Below are positions 27,913 through 37,076 of a DNA stretch of 64,000 bases, piece after piece (positions within the stretch are counted from its first letter, which is position 1; the number at the start of each line of letters is the position of its first letter). Origin of the DNA: Bacteroidota bacterium (GTDB lineage Bacteria > Bacteroidota > Bacteroidia > B-17B0 > Aurantibacillaceae). The stretch is from positions 495,081-559,080 of the forward strand of contig JAFDXR010000003.1 of the NCBI GenBank assembly GCA_018267825.1, read 5' to 3'. The position numbers and the translations under genes were made by a program. The notes under the pieces are model-generated. The model saw only the letters and a list, made by a program, of their open reading frames with translations. It was not told the origin of the DNA and made no database searches.

Positions 27913-29331
27913 TTATACGATCACCTTAGCCGCCAGATTCAGCATGCCGGCTTCATCAAACGGGCGGGCCATGATCTGAAGACCGATCGGCAAACCATTG
28001 CTGTGCTGTCCATTCGGCACCGACACCGCCGGAACACCAACAATATTAGCCTGAACCGTAAAAATATCTTCGAGGTACATTTTGATCGGATCGGCACTGT
28101 TCTTACCAAATTCAAAAGCTGTACCCGGTGTGGAAGGCGTTACGATAAAATCGCAGTCATTCAGAATTTCCATGGTTTTATCGCGCAGCAGTTTACGCAC
28201 TTTCTGGGCTTTGCTGTAATAGGCGTCGTAATAACCTGCACTTAACACAAATGTTCCCAGCATAATGCGGCGTTTTACTTCTTTCCCGAAACCTTCGGAG
28301 CGCGATTTTTTATAGGTACTCTCCAGGTCATTTGCTTCTTTGCTGCGGTATCCGAAATGCACCCCATCGAAACGCGACAGATTCGACGATGCCTCGGCTG
28401 TGGTGAGCACGTAATATGTGGGTACCAGGTAATCAAGGTATGGAAAGTCGACCGGCACAATGGTGTGACCGGCAGCGGCCAGTTTATCGAGAGCTGCCTG
28501 CGTATGCTTGCGCACTTCAGGATCGAGACCCTCGCTATCCATACAATCTTTCAGGTATGCAATCTTATAGGTTTTATTTTCGCCCAGCGTTTTTGAATAG
28601 GCGGGCACCGGTTTTTGTGAAGCCGTGGTATCATACTCATCAGCGCCGGCAATCACTTCCAGCAGAATGGCGGCATCTTCCACATTATGGGTGATCGGTC
28701 CGATCTGGTCGAATGATGATGCATAAGCAATAAGCCCCCAGCGCGACACACGGCCATAGGTTGGTTTTAAACCAACTGTACCGGTAAAAGATGCCGGCTG
28801 ACGAATAGATCCGCCGGTATCGGACCCGAAAGAGGCATGGCACAGGCCCGCTGCAACAGCTGCTGCAGAGCCCCCGGATGAACCGCCGGTTACTGTTTTC
28901 TCGTTCAATGGATTGAGTACAGGACCGAATGCCGAATTTTCATTACTGCTTCCCATCGCAAATTCATCACAGTTGAGACGGCCGATAATAATGGCATCTT
29001 CGGCCAGCAGGCGTTCTACAACCGTCGATGAAAACAAGGATTCAAAGCCTTCCAGAATCCTGGAAGAAGCCGATACTTTATGTCCTTTATAACAGATATT
29101 ATCTTTAAGCCCTACGATGAGACCGGCCAGTCGTCCGGCTTTCCCGGCTTTTAATTTTGCATCAACCTCCTTTGCCTTTGCTAAAGCAGAATCTGCAAAA
29201 ACTTCCAGAAATGCATTGAGGTGTTTTTTTGATTCGATCAGGCTTAATGTTTCGTTGGTAAGTCCTTCGGCACTCACCGTGCCCTTCTCAAGGTCGGAAC
29301 GGAGGGTTGTTATGTTTGAATATGAATACAC
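27913..29331 (-). CDS. gatA: Asp-tRNA(Asn)/Glu-tRNA(Gln) amidotransferase subunit A
   Basis: GatA releases ammonia from glutamine for conversion of Glu-tRNA(Gln) or Asp-tRNA(Asn) in the GatCAB complex. This 472-aa amidase-signature protein has the Ser-cisSer-Lys triad: Lys76 in VGLKDNICYKG, Ser151 in TGGSSGGSAAA and Ser175 in GSDTGGSIRQP. The spacing between them equals that of characterised GatA. gatB and gatC are not in the window. It lies downstream of tatA on the same strand, separated by a terminator-like hairpin. Confidence 0.95.
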   Translation of the reverse strand: MYSYSNITTLRSDLEKGTVSAEGLTNETLSLIESKKHLNAFLEVFADSALAKAKEVDAKLKAGKAGRLAGLIVGLKDNICYKGHKVSASSRILEGFESLFSSTVVERLLAEDAIIIGRLNCDEFAMGSSNENSAFGPVLNPLNEKTVTGGSSGGSAAAVAAGLCHASFGSDTGGSIRQPASFTGTVGLKPTYGRVSRWGLIAYASSFDQIGPITHNVEDAAILLEVIAGADEYDTTASQKPVPAYSKTLGENKTYKIAYLKDCMDSEGLDPEVRKHTQAALDKLAAAGHTIVPVDFPYLDYLVPTYYVLTTAEASSNLSRFDGVHFGYRSKEANDLESTYKKSRSEGFGKEVKRRIMLGTFVLSAGYYDAYYSKAQKVRKLLRDKTMEILNDCDFIVTPSTPGTAFEFGKNSADPIKMYLEDIFTVQANIVGVPAVSVPNGQHSNGLPIGLQIMARPFDEAGMLNLAAKVIV

Positions 29332-29355
29332 AATGAGGTGTTTTTATAAATAATA

Positions 29356-29388
29356 AAAGCGTCAACCCAATTAAAGGAATGACGCTTT
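29356..29388 (-). terminator. Terminator between tatA and gatA
   Basis: AAAGCGTCA/TGACGCTTT, 9-bp stem with a 15-nt loop; a T-rich tail follows on the minus strand just before the gatA ATG. It may end tatA transcripts or attenuate read-through into gatA. Confidence 0.6.
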
Positions 29389-29406
29389 AAATATACAAAT
29401 ACGTAA

Positions 29407-29598
29407 TTATTTTTTCTCTACGTCGGTAGATTCTTCTCCTTTGGAAGCATCTTTAAATTCCTTAACGCCGCGGCCCAAGCCCTTCATTAATTCCGGAATT
29501 TTCTTACCGCCGAATAATAAAAGGATGATGACCAAGATAATGATGATTTCCGGAGCGCCTAAACCACCTAAAATTCCGAGAATGAGTGCCTGTGTCAT
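29407..29598 (-). CDS. tatA: Twin-arginine translocase subunit TatA/TatE
   Basis: This 63-aa protein has the TatA plan: a single N-terminal membrane helix ([19 protein letters not shown]), the [21 protein letters not shown] hinge and amphipathic helix, and a charged tail. TatA forms the pore for folded Tat substrates, working with TatC (not in this window). A well-formed promoter lies directly upstream. Confidence 0.95.
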   Translation of the reverse strand: MTQALILGILGGLGAPEIIIILVIILLLFGGKKIPELMKGLGRGVKEFKDASKGEESTDVEKK

Positions 29599-29616
29599 GT
29601 GATAAAAATTAGGCTA

Positions 29617-29647
29617 CAAAGATAATAAATTATTGGCTTTTAGCAAA
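29617..29647 (-). promoter_or_regulatory. Promoter of tatA
   Basis: Minus strand: TTTG (29647-29644), 19 nt, TATCTTTG (29624-29617), an excellent match to the Bacteroidota TTG/TAnnTTTG promoter, 18 nt before the ATG. Confidence 0.75.
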
Positions 29648-29652
29648 ATAAC

Positions 29653-29682
29653 TTGAAAAATACCCTATTTTTCCTACTTTTA
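29653..29682 (+). promoter_or_regulatory. Promoter of methylmalonyl-CoA epimerase gene
   Basis: TTG (29653-29655), 19 nt, TACTTTTA (29675-29682, 7 of 8 consensus). The ATG is only 4 nt downstream, implying a leaderless mRNA. It is back to back with the tatA promoter. Confidence 0.55.
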
Positions 29683-29686
29683 AGCC

Positions 29687-30100
29687 ATGCTCAGGAAAAT
29701 AGAACACATCGGCATTGCCGTAAAGAACCTGGAAGCTTCCAATGACCTGTTCAGAAAGCTTTTCGGGAAAGACCACTATAAAATAGAAGCCGTTGAAAGT
29801 GAAGGTGTAAGCACCAGTTTTTTTATGCTTGGCGAAACCAAAATAGAACTGTTGCAGGCTACCAACGAAAACAGCGCTATTGCCAAATTCATTGAAAAAA
29901 AAGGTGAAGGTATTCATCACATTGCCTATGATGTAGAGGATATTTATGCCGAAATGGAACGCTTAAAAGCCGAAGGCTTCGAACTGATCCATCAGCAACC
30001 CAAAGACGGAGCAGACAATAAACTGATTTGTTTCCTGCATCCGAAAAGTACAAATGGTGTACTGGTAGAGCTTTGCCAGGAAAAAAACAAGCAGGTATAA
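29687..30100 (+). CDS. mce: Methylmalonyl-CoA epimerase (VOC family)
   Basis: This 137-aa glyoxalase-fold protein interconverts the (R) and (S) forms of methylmalonyl-CoA between propionyl-CoA carboxylation and the B12-dependent mutase. Metal-site residues are visible as His in EHIGIAVKNLE, the HHIAYDVED pair and the C-terminal Glu in LVELCQE. The length matches the family. The mutase and carboxylase genes are not in this window. Confidence 0.93.
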   Translation: MLRKIEHIGIAVKNLEASNDLFRKLFGKDHYKIEAVESEGVSTSFFMLGETKIELLQATNENSAIAKFIEKKGEGIHHIAYDVEDIYAEMERLKAEGFELIHQQPKDGADNKLICFLHPKSTNGVLVELCQEKNKQV

Positions 30101-30167
30101 AGCATTCCAAATACTGCTACCTCTTGCTGGTTTAACCAGGCAAATTAAATAATCGGGTATTTATTTT

Positions 30168-30175
30168 TAATTTTG
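30168..30175 (+). promoter_or_regulatory. Candidate -7 element for tyrS
   Basis: TAATTTTG matches TAnnTTTG, 35 nt before the tyrS ATG. No clear -33 element is present. Confidence 0.4.
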
Positions 30176-30210
30176 AGCCCCTGATTTCAGCGGGGATTTT
30201 ATTGATCGTT

Positions 30211-31497
30211 ATGACAACAAACTTTGTAGAAGAGTTAAAATGGCGTGGTGTATTACACGACATGATGCCGGGAACAGAAGAAGAACTCAGTAAGGGTATG
30301 GCAACCGGCTATATTGGTTTTGACCCTACAGCCGATAGCCTGCATGTGGGCAGTCTCGCCCAGATTATGACCTTGGTGCGTTTTCAGCAGGCCGGGCATA
30401 AACCACTGGCTCTTGTGGGCGGTGCCACCGGCATGGTAGGCGACCCTTCGGGAAAATCGGCTGAGCGAAACCTGCTGGATGCGGAAACCCTGCAACGTAA
30501 TGTGGATGGGATTAAGGCACAGCTCGAAAAGTTCCTGGATTTTAATTGTGGTGCCAACAGTGCTGAGCTTGTAAACAATTACGACTGGTTTAAAAATTAT
30601 TCTTTTCTCGACTTCATCCGCGATGCCGGAAAACATATTACCGTGAATTACATGATGGCTAAGGACTCTGTGAAAAACCGCATCACCGGTGACTCGGGAA
30701 TGTCGTTTACCGAGTTCAGCTACCAGCTGATACAGGGTTATGATTTTTACTACCTCTGGAAAGAACGCCATTGCATGCTACAGATGGGGGGATCTGATCA
30801 GTGGGGAAACATTACCACGGGCACGGAATTTATTCGCCGTAAAGCCGGGGGCGAAGCATTTGCGCTCACAACCCAGCTTATTAAAAAAGCCGATGGCACT
30901 AAATTCGGAAAATCGGAGAGTGGTAATGTGTGGCTGGATCCTGCAAAAACGTCGCCGTATAAATTTTACCAGTTCTGGCTCAATACGAGCGATGAGGATG
31001 CCAAATCCTACATCCGTATTTTCACCATGCTGCCGAAAGATGAAATCGAAAAACTGGAAGTTGCTCAGGCTGCAGCAGCACATGAGAGGCATTTGCAGAA
31101 AGCATTGGCCAAAGACATTACCATACGTGTACACAGTGAAGCTGATTTTGAGCAGGCTGTTGCCACCACAGAATTTTTATTCAAATCAAAAACCGATGAC
31201 CTTGCAGGCATGTCGGCTGATGCACTGGAACGCATGCTTGGTGGCATCGATACCTTTGAAGTAATCGCCGCTGAAATAACACAGGGCATTAATATTATCG
31301 ATTTGCTGGGTGCTAAAACCGAAGTTTTACCGAGCAAAACGGAGGCCCGCAAAATGGTACAGGGAAATGCCATCAGCATCAATAAAACGAAAGTATCTGA
31401 TGTGAACGCTGTTGTTTCCATGCAGCATGCTTTGCAGGGCAGGTACATCCTCGTGAGCAAAGGCAAGAAAGACAATTTCCTGATCCGGGTGGTGTAG
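30211..31497 (+). CDS. tyrS: Tyrosyl-tRNA synthetase
   Basis: This 428-aa class I synthetase charges tRNA-Tyr. The ATG at 30211 gives MTTNFVEELKWRGVLHDM, the family start (a TTG three codons earlier is unlikely). Visible are the HIGH-like LHVGSLAQ, the tyrosine-binding YDFYYLW and GGSDQWGNI, the KMSKS-like KFGKSESGNVWLD, and a C-terminal S4 domain (LPSKTEARKMVQGNAI). The bacterial TyrRS length and order are complete. Confidence 0.97.
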   Translation: MTTNFVEELKWRGVLHDMMPGTEEELSKGMATGYIGFDPTADSLHVGSLAQIMTLVRFQQAGHKPLALVGGATGMVGDPSGKSAERNLLDAETLQRNVDGIKAQLEKFLDFNCGANSAELVNNYDWFKNYSFLDFIRDAGKHITVNYMMAKDSVKNRITGDSGMSFTEFSYQLIQGYDFYYLWKERHCMLQMGGSDQWGNITTGTEFIRRKAGGEAFALTTQLIKKADGTKFGKSESGNVWLDPAKTSPYKFYQFWLNTSDEDAKSYIRIFTMLPKDEIEKLEVAQAAAAHERHLQKALAKDITIRVHSEADFEQAVATTEFLFKSKTDDLAGMSADALERMLGGIDTFEVIAAEITQGINIIDLLGAKTEVLPSKTEARKMVQGNAISINKTKVSDVNAVVSMQHALQGRYILVSKGKKDNFLIRVV

Positions 31498-31498
31498 C

Positions 31499-33253
31499 TT
31501 ATGCTGCTTCGCCCTGCAGGTATACAGTAAATATAGTTCCTTTGCCGCTTTCGCTTTCGAGTTCAATCTTACCGTTTAATTTCTTCACAGCTTTTTCGAC
31601 CAGGTATAATCCGAGGCCGGTGCCCCGCGATACATTCGATGCGCGATAGTACATATCAAACACTTTATCCTGGCTGCCCCGATCAATGCCAATACCGTTG
31701 TCGCGTACCAGGATATAGACTTCATGCGGGCTTCCGGAGATATCAATATTCAGAAACGGTTCTTTCGCACCGGGATTCTGATATTTAATAGCATTTTCGA
31801 TCAGGTTCTGCATAATGGTCTCCACAATAAATTTGCTCGACAGAAACTGTCCCGACTGCGTCACGTGCAGGTGTATATTCATACGCGAGTAGCCAGGGAA
31901 ATTTTTGAACTTATTCAGAATATCTTCAATGATCGTTTCGAAATTAATTTCATTTTTCACATTGCCCTGATCCATAATCTGCATGGCTTTCACGAGATCG
32001 ACCAATGTGCCGTCCAGTTTCTGTACAGCCTGCTCTACCATGCCCAGGTATTTGATTGCCGTCTCATCGGTTACTTCCATCCGGCTTATATTCATTAACC
32101 CGATAATGGATGTCAGAGGGCCGCGTAAATCGTGCGATGCTTTGTATATAAATGTTTCAAGTTCCTGATTCGCCGCTTTGAGATTACTGATATCGGTATG
32201 AAGACTGATAGAACCTACGACTTTTCCCTTTTCGTTTGTATATGGTGTATTGCCAATAATAACCCAGATATGCCGTCCTGCCTTGGTAACCATTTCCACT
32301 TCCTGGCGACCTGTAATATAGGGCCCTACATCGTCGTTACTATCATCCAGCGTTTTTACCGTTTTAATATCAAAGACTTTATTGGCCAGCTTCCCTTTTA
32401 TTTCTTCAAATTCATAACCCAGTAATTTACAAAACGCGTTATTGGCATACATAATCTCGTTCGCGTTATTCACGATCAACACCCCTTCTTTTATCGACTC
32501 AAGAATCTGTGCCCATTGGTGCTTCGGGGAATAGTTCAGCATATTATGCTTCCTGATCACTACCAGTGCATTTAAGGAGAACACACTCATCAGGGGCGTT
32601 GCCAGCGGTATGTCATCGTACTTAAACAGCATGGGAAGGATTACTTCTGCCACAATACCACCTAAAATCGGCAAGGTAAGTCCCGATGCAATCAGTAATG
32701 CTTTACGTCGTTCCGGTTTGTTTTCTTTGGATTTCCAGTAGTATATCCATACGAGCGAAAGAAGCACCAATGCCACAAGACTCAACCAGCCATACAAAAG
32801 TCCGGTTATAACTGTAGGCTGTGGATTTACAACCCAATATATATAATCAGAGTACACAACCTTGTCTTGCTCCTGTTTTGCTTCCAGAATGAAGTAAAAA
32901 AAGATTGTAGGAACGAATAACAATACAAAAGTCAGTTTGGAAGAAATGATCTTATGCCATTGCGAAAACCGCAACATAAAGAGAATTCCGAAAGGAATGA
33001 CAAACAACAGAAACTTCAATGATATGCGGCTCCATTGCATGGCCACATCGGCCGATATACTTATGCGGATACAGCCGTCGCTGAACTGCCATAAAGCCAG
33101 CAGCAAAACGAAAATGGAGAAAAAATTATTGATTCTCGATTTCGGAAAAGAATACGAATAAACAAAAATCGCAATATTAACGAGGCCGGGAAAGAAACAC
33201 AATAGTATCGCTTCCCATCTGCTAAAATCCAAATTGAAAATTGATTGTTCCAT
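31499..33253 (-). CDS. 7TM-type membrane histidine kinase with PAS domain
   Basis: The ATG at 33253 gives a 584-aa protein; the longer frame adds an extra hydrophobic stretch. The N-terminal half has about seven membrane helices (a histidine-kinase N-terminal 7TM-like region, to about 235). Next comes a PAS domain (EGVLIVNNANEIMYANNAFCKLLGYEFEEIKG) with a PAC-like tail, HisKA with His374 in KASHDLRGPLTSI, and HATPase_c boxes NLIENAIKYQNP, VRDNGIGID and GTGLGLYLVEKAV. No response regulator is adjacent, so it is an orphan kinase. The gene ends 1 nt from the convergent tyrS stop. Confidence 0.9.
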   Translation of the reverse strand: MEQSIFNLDFSRWEAILLCFFPGLVNIAIFVYSYSFPKSRINNFFSIFVLLLALWQFSDGCIRISISADVAMQWSRISLKFLLFVIPFGILFMLRFSQWHKIISSKLTFVLLFVPTIFFYFILEAKQEQDKVVYSDYIYWVVNPQPTVITGLLYGWLSLVALVLLSLVWIYYWKSKENKPERRKALLIASGLTLPILGGIVAEVILPMLFKYDDIPLATPLMSVFSLNALVVIRKHNMLNYSPKHQWAQILESIKEGVLIVNNANEIMYANNAFCKLLGYEFEEIKGKLANKVFDIKTVKTLDDSNDDVGPYITGRQEVEMVTKAGRHIWVIIGNTPYTNEKGKVVGSISLHTDISNLKAANQELETFIYKASHDLRGPLTSIIGLMNISRMEVTDETAIKYLGMVEQAVQKLDGTLVDLVKAMQIMDQGNVKNEINFETIIEDILNKFKNFPGYSRMNIHLHVTQSGQFLSSKFIVETIMQNLIENAIKYQNPGAKEPFLNIDISGSPHEVYILVRDNGIGIDRGSQDKVFDMYYRASNVSRGTGLGLYLVEKAVKKLNGKIELESESGKGTIFTVYLQGEAA

Positions 33254-33398
33254 GGAGCATAATTTTAAACAAAGGAATAAAAATAAAACGCTCAGCACTT
33301 TGACAATAAAGCGTCAAGATATCACATGTAAGATTTAGCAGAATATTGTGCAAAAACCGGCCATTTTTCTCACGGGATACGGTGATCGCGGTGTACTC

Positions 33399-33674
33399 TT
33401 AATTAAAGAAAGCCAGGTAAATGACCCATGAAAACTGTAGCAAAACAAGTAATGGAACCAGTATCCGGAATGTTTGTTTGGCAGCTTTATGAAACAATGG
33501 CCACTTCGTGCCGAGAAAAATACCGGTAGCACCAAACAGGATGGCAAACCACCATAAGGTAGATTCCGAAATGCGTGGCTTCCGGCGGATGGCCTGGTGT
33601 TTGTCGTACCACATGAGCACATAGGCAAACAGACTCATGCCAAACATCAGTGATGTGCATGCTTTCAACAGCAT
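33399..33674 (-). CDS. DUF1294-type small membrane protein
   Basis: This 91-aa protein starts at the ATG at 33674, 1 nt after the stop of the upstream gene; the longer frame overlaps that gene fully. It has helices at about 2-20, 38-55 and 72-88, with WYDKHQAIRRKPRISE then GATGIFLGTKWPLFHKAAKQTF, which I match to the DUF1294 family (YDKxxA...RIPE-like and GG-x-LG-x-HKT-like motifs). The function is unknown. Confidence 0.8.
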   Translation of the reverse strand: MLLKACTSLMFGMSLFAYVLMWYDKHQAIRRKPRISESTLWWFAILFGATGIFLGTKWPLFHKAAKQTFRILVPLLVLLQFSWVIYLAFFN

Positions 33675-33675
33675 C

Positions 33676-34023
33676 TTACTCCTCCAGGTCCAGGTGAAAC
33701 TTATGCATGAACCGGGTATATACCGGCGAAAAGAAAACAGCCACGCTTGTGAGAAAAGCAACACCGCTGTATATAGCATAAAACGAAGCAAATATTTTAG
33801 CACCATCGGTATCTGCATGATCTACCGGTCCCATTCCGGTGAGAATCATGCTGGCATTAATGAGGCTATCGACCCAGCTCAGGTGCATAAAATACTTATA
33901 ACCCACCATTCCGATGAACAGTGAGAACCCGATAAACAAAACAGAGAAACAGAAACTGCGCAAAACAGCTCTGTAAAAATGCCGTCTATGCGGCAGGCGT
34001 TTGATTTTCCGAGGTGCTTCCAT
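33676..34023 (-). CDS. Small membrane protein with pore-like loop
   Basis: This is a 115-aa protein if started at the ATG at 34023, which overlaps the upstream gene by 38 nt; a start at 34071 would overlap by 86. It has a basic N-terminus (RKIKRLPHRRHFYRA), two membrane helices and between them SWVDSLINASMILTGMGPVD. That hydrophobic loop with Thr-Gly-Met-Gly resembles the two-TM potassium-channel filter region but lacks the TVGYG signature. It could be a channel-like protein; the function is not shown. Confidence 0.6.
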   Translation of the reverse strand: MEAPRKIKRLPHRRHFYRAVLRSFCFSVLFIGFSLFIGMVGYKYFMHLSWVDSLINASMILTGMGPVDHADTDGAKIFASFYAIYSGVAFLTSVAVFFSPVYTRFMHKFHLDLEE

Positions 34024-34489
34024 GCTGTTGACTGATCTTTGCTCTTTTATTTTTCCGGTAGTACATGCCAAATATAATCATTTGCAGCATGAAGGGCAGT
34101 AAAAGCAACAGATGGAAATGAAAGTATGGATTCGGGAAAACGGGTTCCGGATCATAACCCTCCATTTGCGAAATCATATCGACAGCACCGGCCAGGGATA
34201 AGTATACCCAGCAGCAGAGCACATAAAATCCAATGCCCGCTATGGCATACAAAAAACAAAATGCCGTAAAAAAACGTAGTTTCACTTTTTGAGAAAACAG
34301 GTTCGTCAGAATAATGGCAAGCTGAAATGTGATAACCAGCACCATTATAATACCTTCCAGAACAGCCAGCGCCATCAAGGCGAATAAAGGCTCCTCAGTA
34401 TCCAGCGCATAAATAGCCAGCGCGTGTATCCCGATAATCAGAAGCAAAGAGATCACATAATATACAGTCCAGCGGGCAACCAGCGACAT
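33986..34489 (-). CDS. Four-helix membrane protein of unknown function
   Basis: This 167-aa protein has four hydrophobic helices (about 7-28, 36-63, 72-100 and 122-142) and a basic C-terminus. There is no recognised motif. It lies 4 nt downstream of trmB and overlaps the next gene, so trmB and three small membrane-protein genes form a tight cluster on the minus strand. Confidence 0.6.
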   Translation of the reverse strand: MSLVARWTVYYVISLLLIIGIHALAIYALDTEEPLFALMALAVLEGIIMVLVITFQLAIILTNLFSQKVKLRFFTAFCFLYAIAGIGFYVLCCWVYLSLAGAVDMISQMEGYDPEPVFPNPYFHFHLLLLLPFMLQMIIFGMYYRKNKRAKISQQHGSTSENQTPAA

Positions 34490-34493
34490 CTTC

Positions 34494-35165
34494 TTAATTT
34501 CCGAGTTGAAAGCAGCAGTATTTTATCTTTTCGCCTTTGGCAGTAAACAGATTTTCGTAATAGGTTTTAATCCGTGTGAGCTCTTCGCGATCGGGCGGGC
34601 AATTGGCATACAGGTCATTGGTAGCGAAAAGCAGGGGCAGTTTCAGTTCTTCAATCACTTCCAGTGTGTATTCATAAAAACCCGTGTTGTCTGTTTTCAG
34701 GTGTATAAGGCCTCCGGGTTTCAGGATTTTTTTATAGCGATTCAAAAACAATGGATGGGTGAGTCGCTTGCGTGCGCGTGGTTTCTGGGGTTGCGGGTCG
34801 GGAAATGTAATCCATATCTCGCTCACTTCGCCCTCATTGAAACCGTGTTCAATAAAATCAATACGCGTTCTCAGAAAGGCAACATTGTGTAAGCCCGTAT
34901 CAATTGCATGTTTGGCGCCTGTCCAGATACGATTCCCCTTGATATCGACTCCGATAAAATTCTTCACCGGATTATGCTCTGCAAGCCCCACGGTATATTC
35001 TCCGCGGCCACAGCCAAGTTCCAGAACAATAGGGTTATCGTTTTTAAACACATCACTGTGCCATTTTCCTTTTCCGGGAAAACCCTGTTGGATTTGTTCA
35101 AACGCAAATGAAAAACAATTTGGGAAGGAGCTGAAATCAGCGAACTTTTCTAATTTACTTGGCAT
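34494..35165 (-). CDS. trmB: tRNA (guanine-N7-)-methyltransferase
   Basis: TrmB makes m7G46 in the tRNA variable loop using S-adenosylmethionine. This 223-aa protein has SAM motif I in VLELGCGRGEYTVG, motif II in FIGVDIKGNRIW and the TrmB signature IWITFPDPQPQKPRARKRL. The ATG at 35165 gives MPSKLEKFADF, the normal start. The upstream 237-bp gap is AT-rich with no clear signal. Confidence 0.95.
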   Translation of the reverse strand: MPSKLEKFADFSSFPNCFSFAFEQIQQGFPGKGKWHSDVFKNDNPIVLELGCGRGEYTVGLAEHNPVKNFIGVDIKGNRIWTGAKHAIDTGLHNVAFLRTRIDFIEHGFNEGEVSEIWITFPDPQPQKPRARKRLTHPLFLNRYKKILKPGGLIHLKTDNTGFYEYTLEVIEELKLPLLFATNDLYANCPPDREELTRIKTYYENLFTAKGEKIKYCCFQLGN

Positions 35166-35402
35166 GCACAAAAGTAAATATTGCTGCGAAACTGGAGGCC
35201 TCTGTCAAAAAAGATCAGTAAAAAAATTCGCTGGCCTGCTTTTGGTTTCTTATCTGATTAGCCATAAATACAGCGACAGGCTAAGGTTTTACTTCAGGTC
35301 AAACTATAGTATTTTTTTACTAAAATGTTAAAAATCAATTTGTTATGAATTTATATTATTAATTATAATAATTTAGTTATCGAATTAATAATTTTAAATC
35401 CT

Positions 35403-35918
35403 ATGAAAAAAATCGTCATTCCGTCGTTGCTGGCTGCTATCATGATCGTAAGCTGCAACAAAACAAAAAACAATCCTGAACCGGCACAGACTGCAAGCCC
35501 GGCACCGAATTCCGGTAGTACAACCCTCGCATCTAAAATGACAGGCGGTGGGCCAAAGGCATATCTCATGCATATGGTATTGCAGGGACCGGCCAAAGGC
35601 TGGTGTAGTGGTGCTGCTGCTAACTGTGTTACCTTCGAACCGGATATTGTAGTGACGGCTGCCATGAAAACAGCACTTGATGAAGTTTCCGGCAACGGTA
35701 ATGGATCTGCTGTAGCCAATGTATTCCTGAGTTCTGATTTTACAAATCTCAATCATGATTACCTGGGCGATGATCTTGCCGGCAAATTAAAATCAGGCAA
35801 ATACTACCTGGCTAAATCAAATGACAATGGTTCTCTTGCCAGCTTTATCTGCGGCACAACTTACCCGGTAACTCTCGAAAATATGGAATTTGCATTCCAG
35901 GGCGGTTACATGCAATAA
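35403..35918 (+). CDS. Small lipoprotein of unknown function
   Basis: This 171-aa protein has a lipoprotein signal (MKKIVIPSLLAAIMIVSC, Cys18), a Pro/Thr/Ser linker, and a domain with three Cys (WCSGAAANC and FICGTT). I do not recognise the family. A strong terminator follows directly. The lead-in (35340-35400) is very AT-rich. Confidence 0.65.
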   Translation: MKKIVIPSLLAAIMIVSCNKTKNNPEPAQTASPAPNSGSTTLASKMTGGGPKAYLMHMVLQGPAKGWCSGAAANCVTFEPDIVVTAAMKTALDEVSGNGNGSAVANVFLSSDFTNLNHDYLGDDLAGKLKSGKYYLAKSNDNGSLASFICGTTYPVTLENMEFAFQGGYMQ

Positions 35919-35925
35919 TTAATAA

Positions 35926-35956
35926 AGGCTGATGTGAATATCACATCAGCCTCTTT
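35926..35956 (+). terminator. Intrinsic terminator of the small lipoprotein gene
   Basis: AGGCTGATGTGA/TCACATCAGCCT is a perfect 12-bp stem with a 3-nt loop, followed by CTTTT. Confidence 0.85.
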
Positions 35957-35969
35957 TAAATAAACAGCC

Positions 35970-37076
35970 ATGAAAAAAATACTCCTGATCTTATTACCCT
36001 TTGCAATTGCTTTTCCGCAAGCCTGCAACACTCCCGAAACTCCTGCTCTGATTGAAATTCAACCTGTCGACTCGTTTACTGTACATGACATCGACATTGG
36101 CCAGCAAGTGCAGGAATTTCATTATTATAATGACAGTCTGCTGTACAGCTTTAATCCCTTGTATAAAAACCTGGATTTTTACCTTAAAGATGTATCAGGG
36201 CATTTTCATCTGAAGTCCACTCACGCTATAGAAACGCCGGCGTGGAGCACATTTTTTGCAGGCGATAATCAACAGGCCTGCTTCATGAGCCGTGAAAACA
36301 TCTTTAGTGTTTATAACAGTAGCGGGCTTGAAAAACAGTATGCGCTGGGTATCAAGCATTCTTTTCCTTTTCTCAAAGATTCGTTTATGCTCTTATCTTC
36401 ACATGACAGTCCATTGCTACTTTGTCACGACACCCTTATAACGGCACCATTCCATTCAAGCCTGAGCAATTATAACCACTATTTTCATGAGTCTGTTTTT
36501 GCTGAATTCAGGATTCTGAAGGATAGTATCTGCTTCCTGAGATCTTACCTCACAAAGCCCAAAGGTCTCTCCGGGTTCTGCTTTCCAATGGCTAAATATT
36601 GTTTTCACAACCAAACGTTTGATGTGATCTATCCATGTTACGACACCATCTATTCCTTCAACCGCAGTAGCGGTCAGACAATTAAACACCCCATACACAA
36701 TCCCGATTACAAACTACCAAAACCCTATACCAATAAGGCTTTTACAGCCGAATACGGCAGCTACCAGACACAATACGAACTCAACAATTTTCAATATTCG
36801 GCAATCTATTTTAACCCCCTCACAAAACATTATGTGCTATTTTACATTGCACCCGTGAGACATACAGTCAAAGACCGCCTCCCGACCCCCGACGATCAGT
36901 TACTTCAGGCCATTGTATTGAACAATCAGTTTGAAACCACTGCTCGTTATACATTTTATAAATCCTTTGTCAATCCCGTCAGCTATTTCTTTATCCCTGG
37001 AAAAGGCCTGGCTATGCCTGTTTTCAAAGATCATGAACATTATGAAACCACACAGTTTTTCATTTATAACTTTTAG
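35970..37076 (+). CDS. DUF4221-like lipoprotein
   Basis: This 368-aa protein has an N-terminal lipoprotein-type signal (Cys19, before which P-Q-A is an imperfect lipobox) and a beta-rich body resembling the DUF4221 propeller-like lipoproteins of Bacteroidota (YYNDSLLYSFNPLYKNLDFY, FLKDSFMLLSS). The identity is tentative. It overlaps the next gene by 35 nt; the two are likely expressed together. Confidence 0.6.
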   Translation: MKKILLILLPFAIAFPQACNTPETPALIEIQPVDSFTVHDIDIGQQVQEFHYYNDSLLYSFNPLYKNLDFYLKDVSGHFHLKSTHAIETPAWSTFFAGDNQQACFMSRENIFSVYNSSGLEKQYALGIKHSFPFLKDSFMLLSSHDSPLLLCHDTLITAPFHSSLSNYNHYFHESVFAEFRILKDSICFLRSYLTKPKGLSGFCFPMAKYCFHNQTFDVIYPCYDTIYSFNRSSGQTIKHPIHNPDYKLPKPYTNKAFTAEYGSYQTQYELNNFQYSAIYFNPLTKHYVLFYIAPVRHTVKDRLPTPDDQLLQAIVLNNQFETTARYTFYKSFVNPVSYFFIPGKGLAMPVFKDHEHYETTQFFIYNF

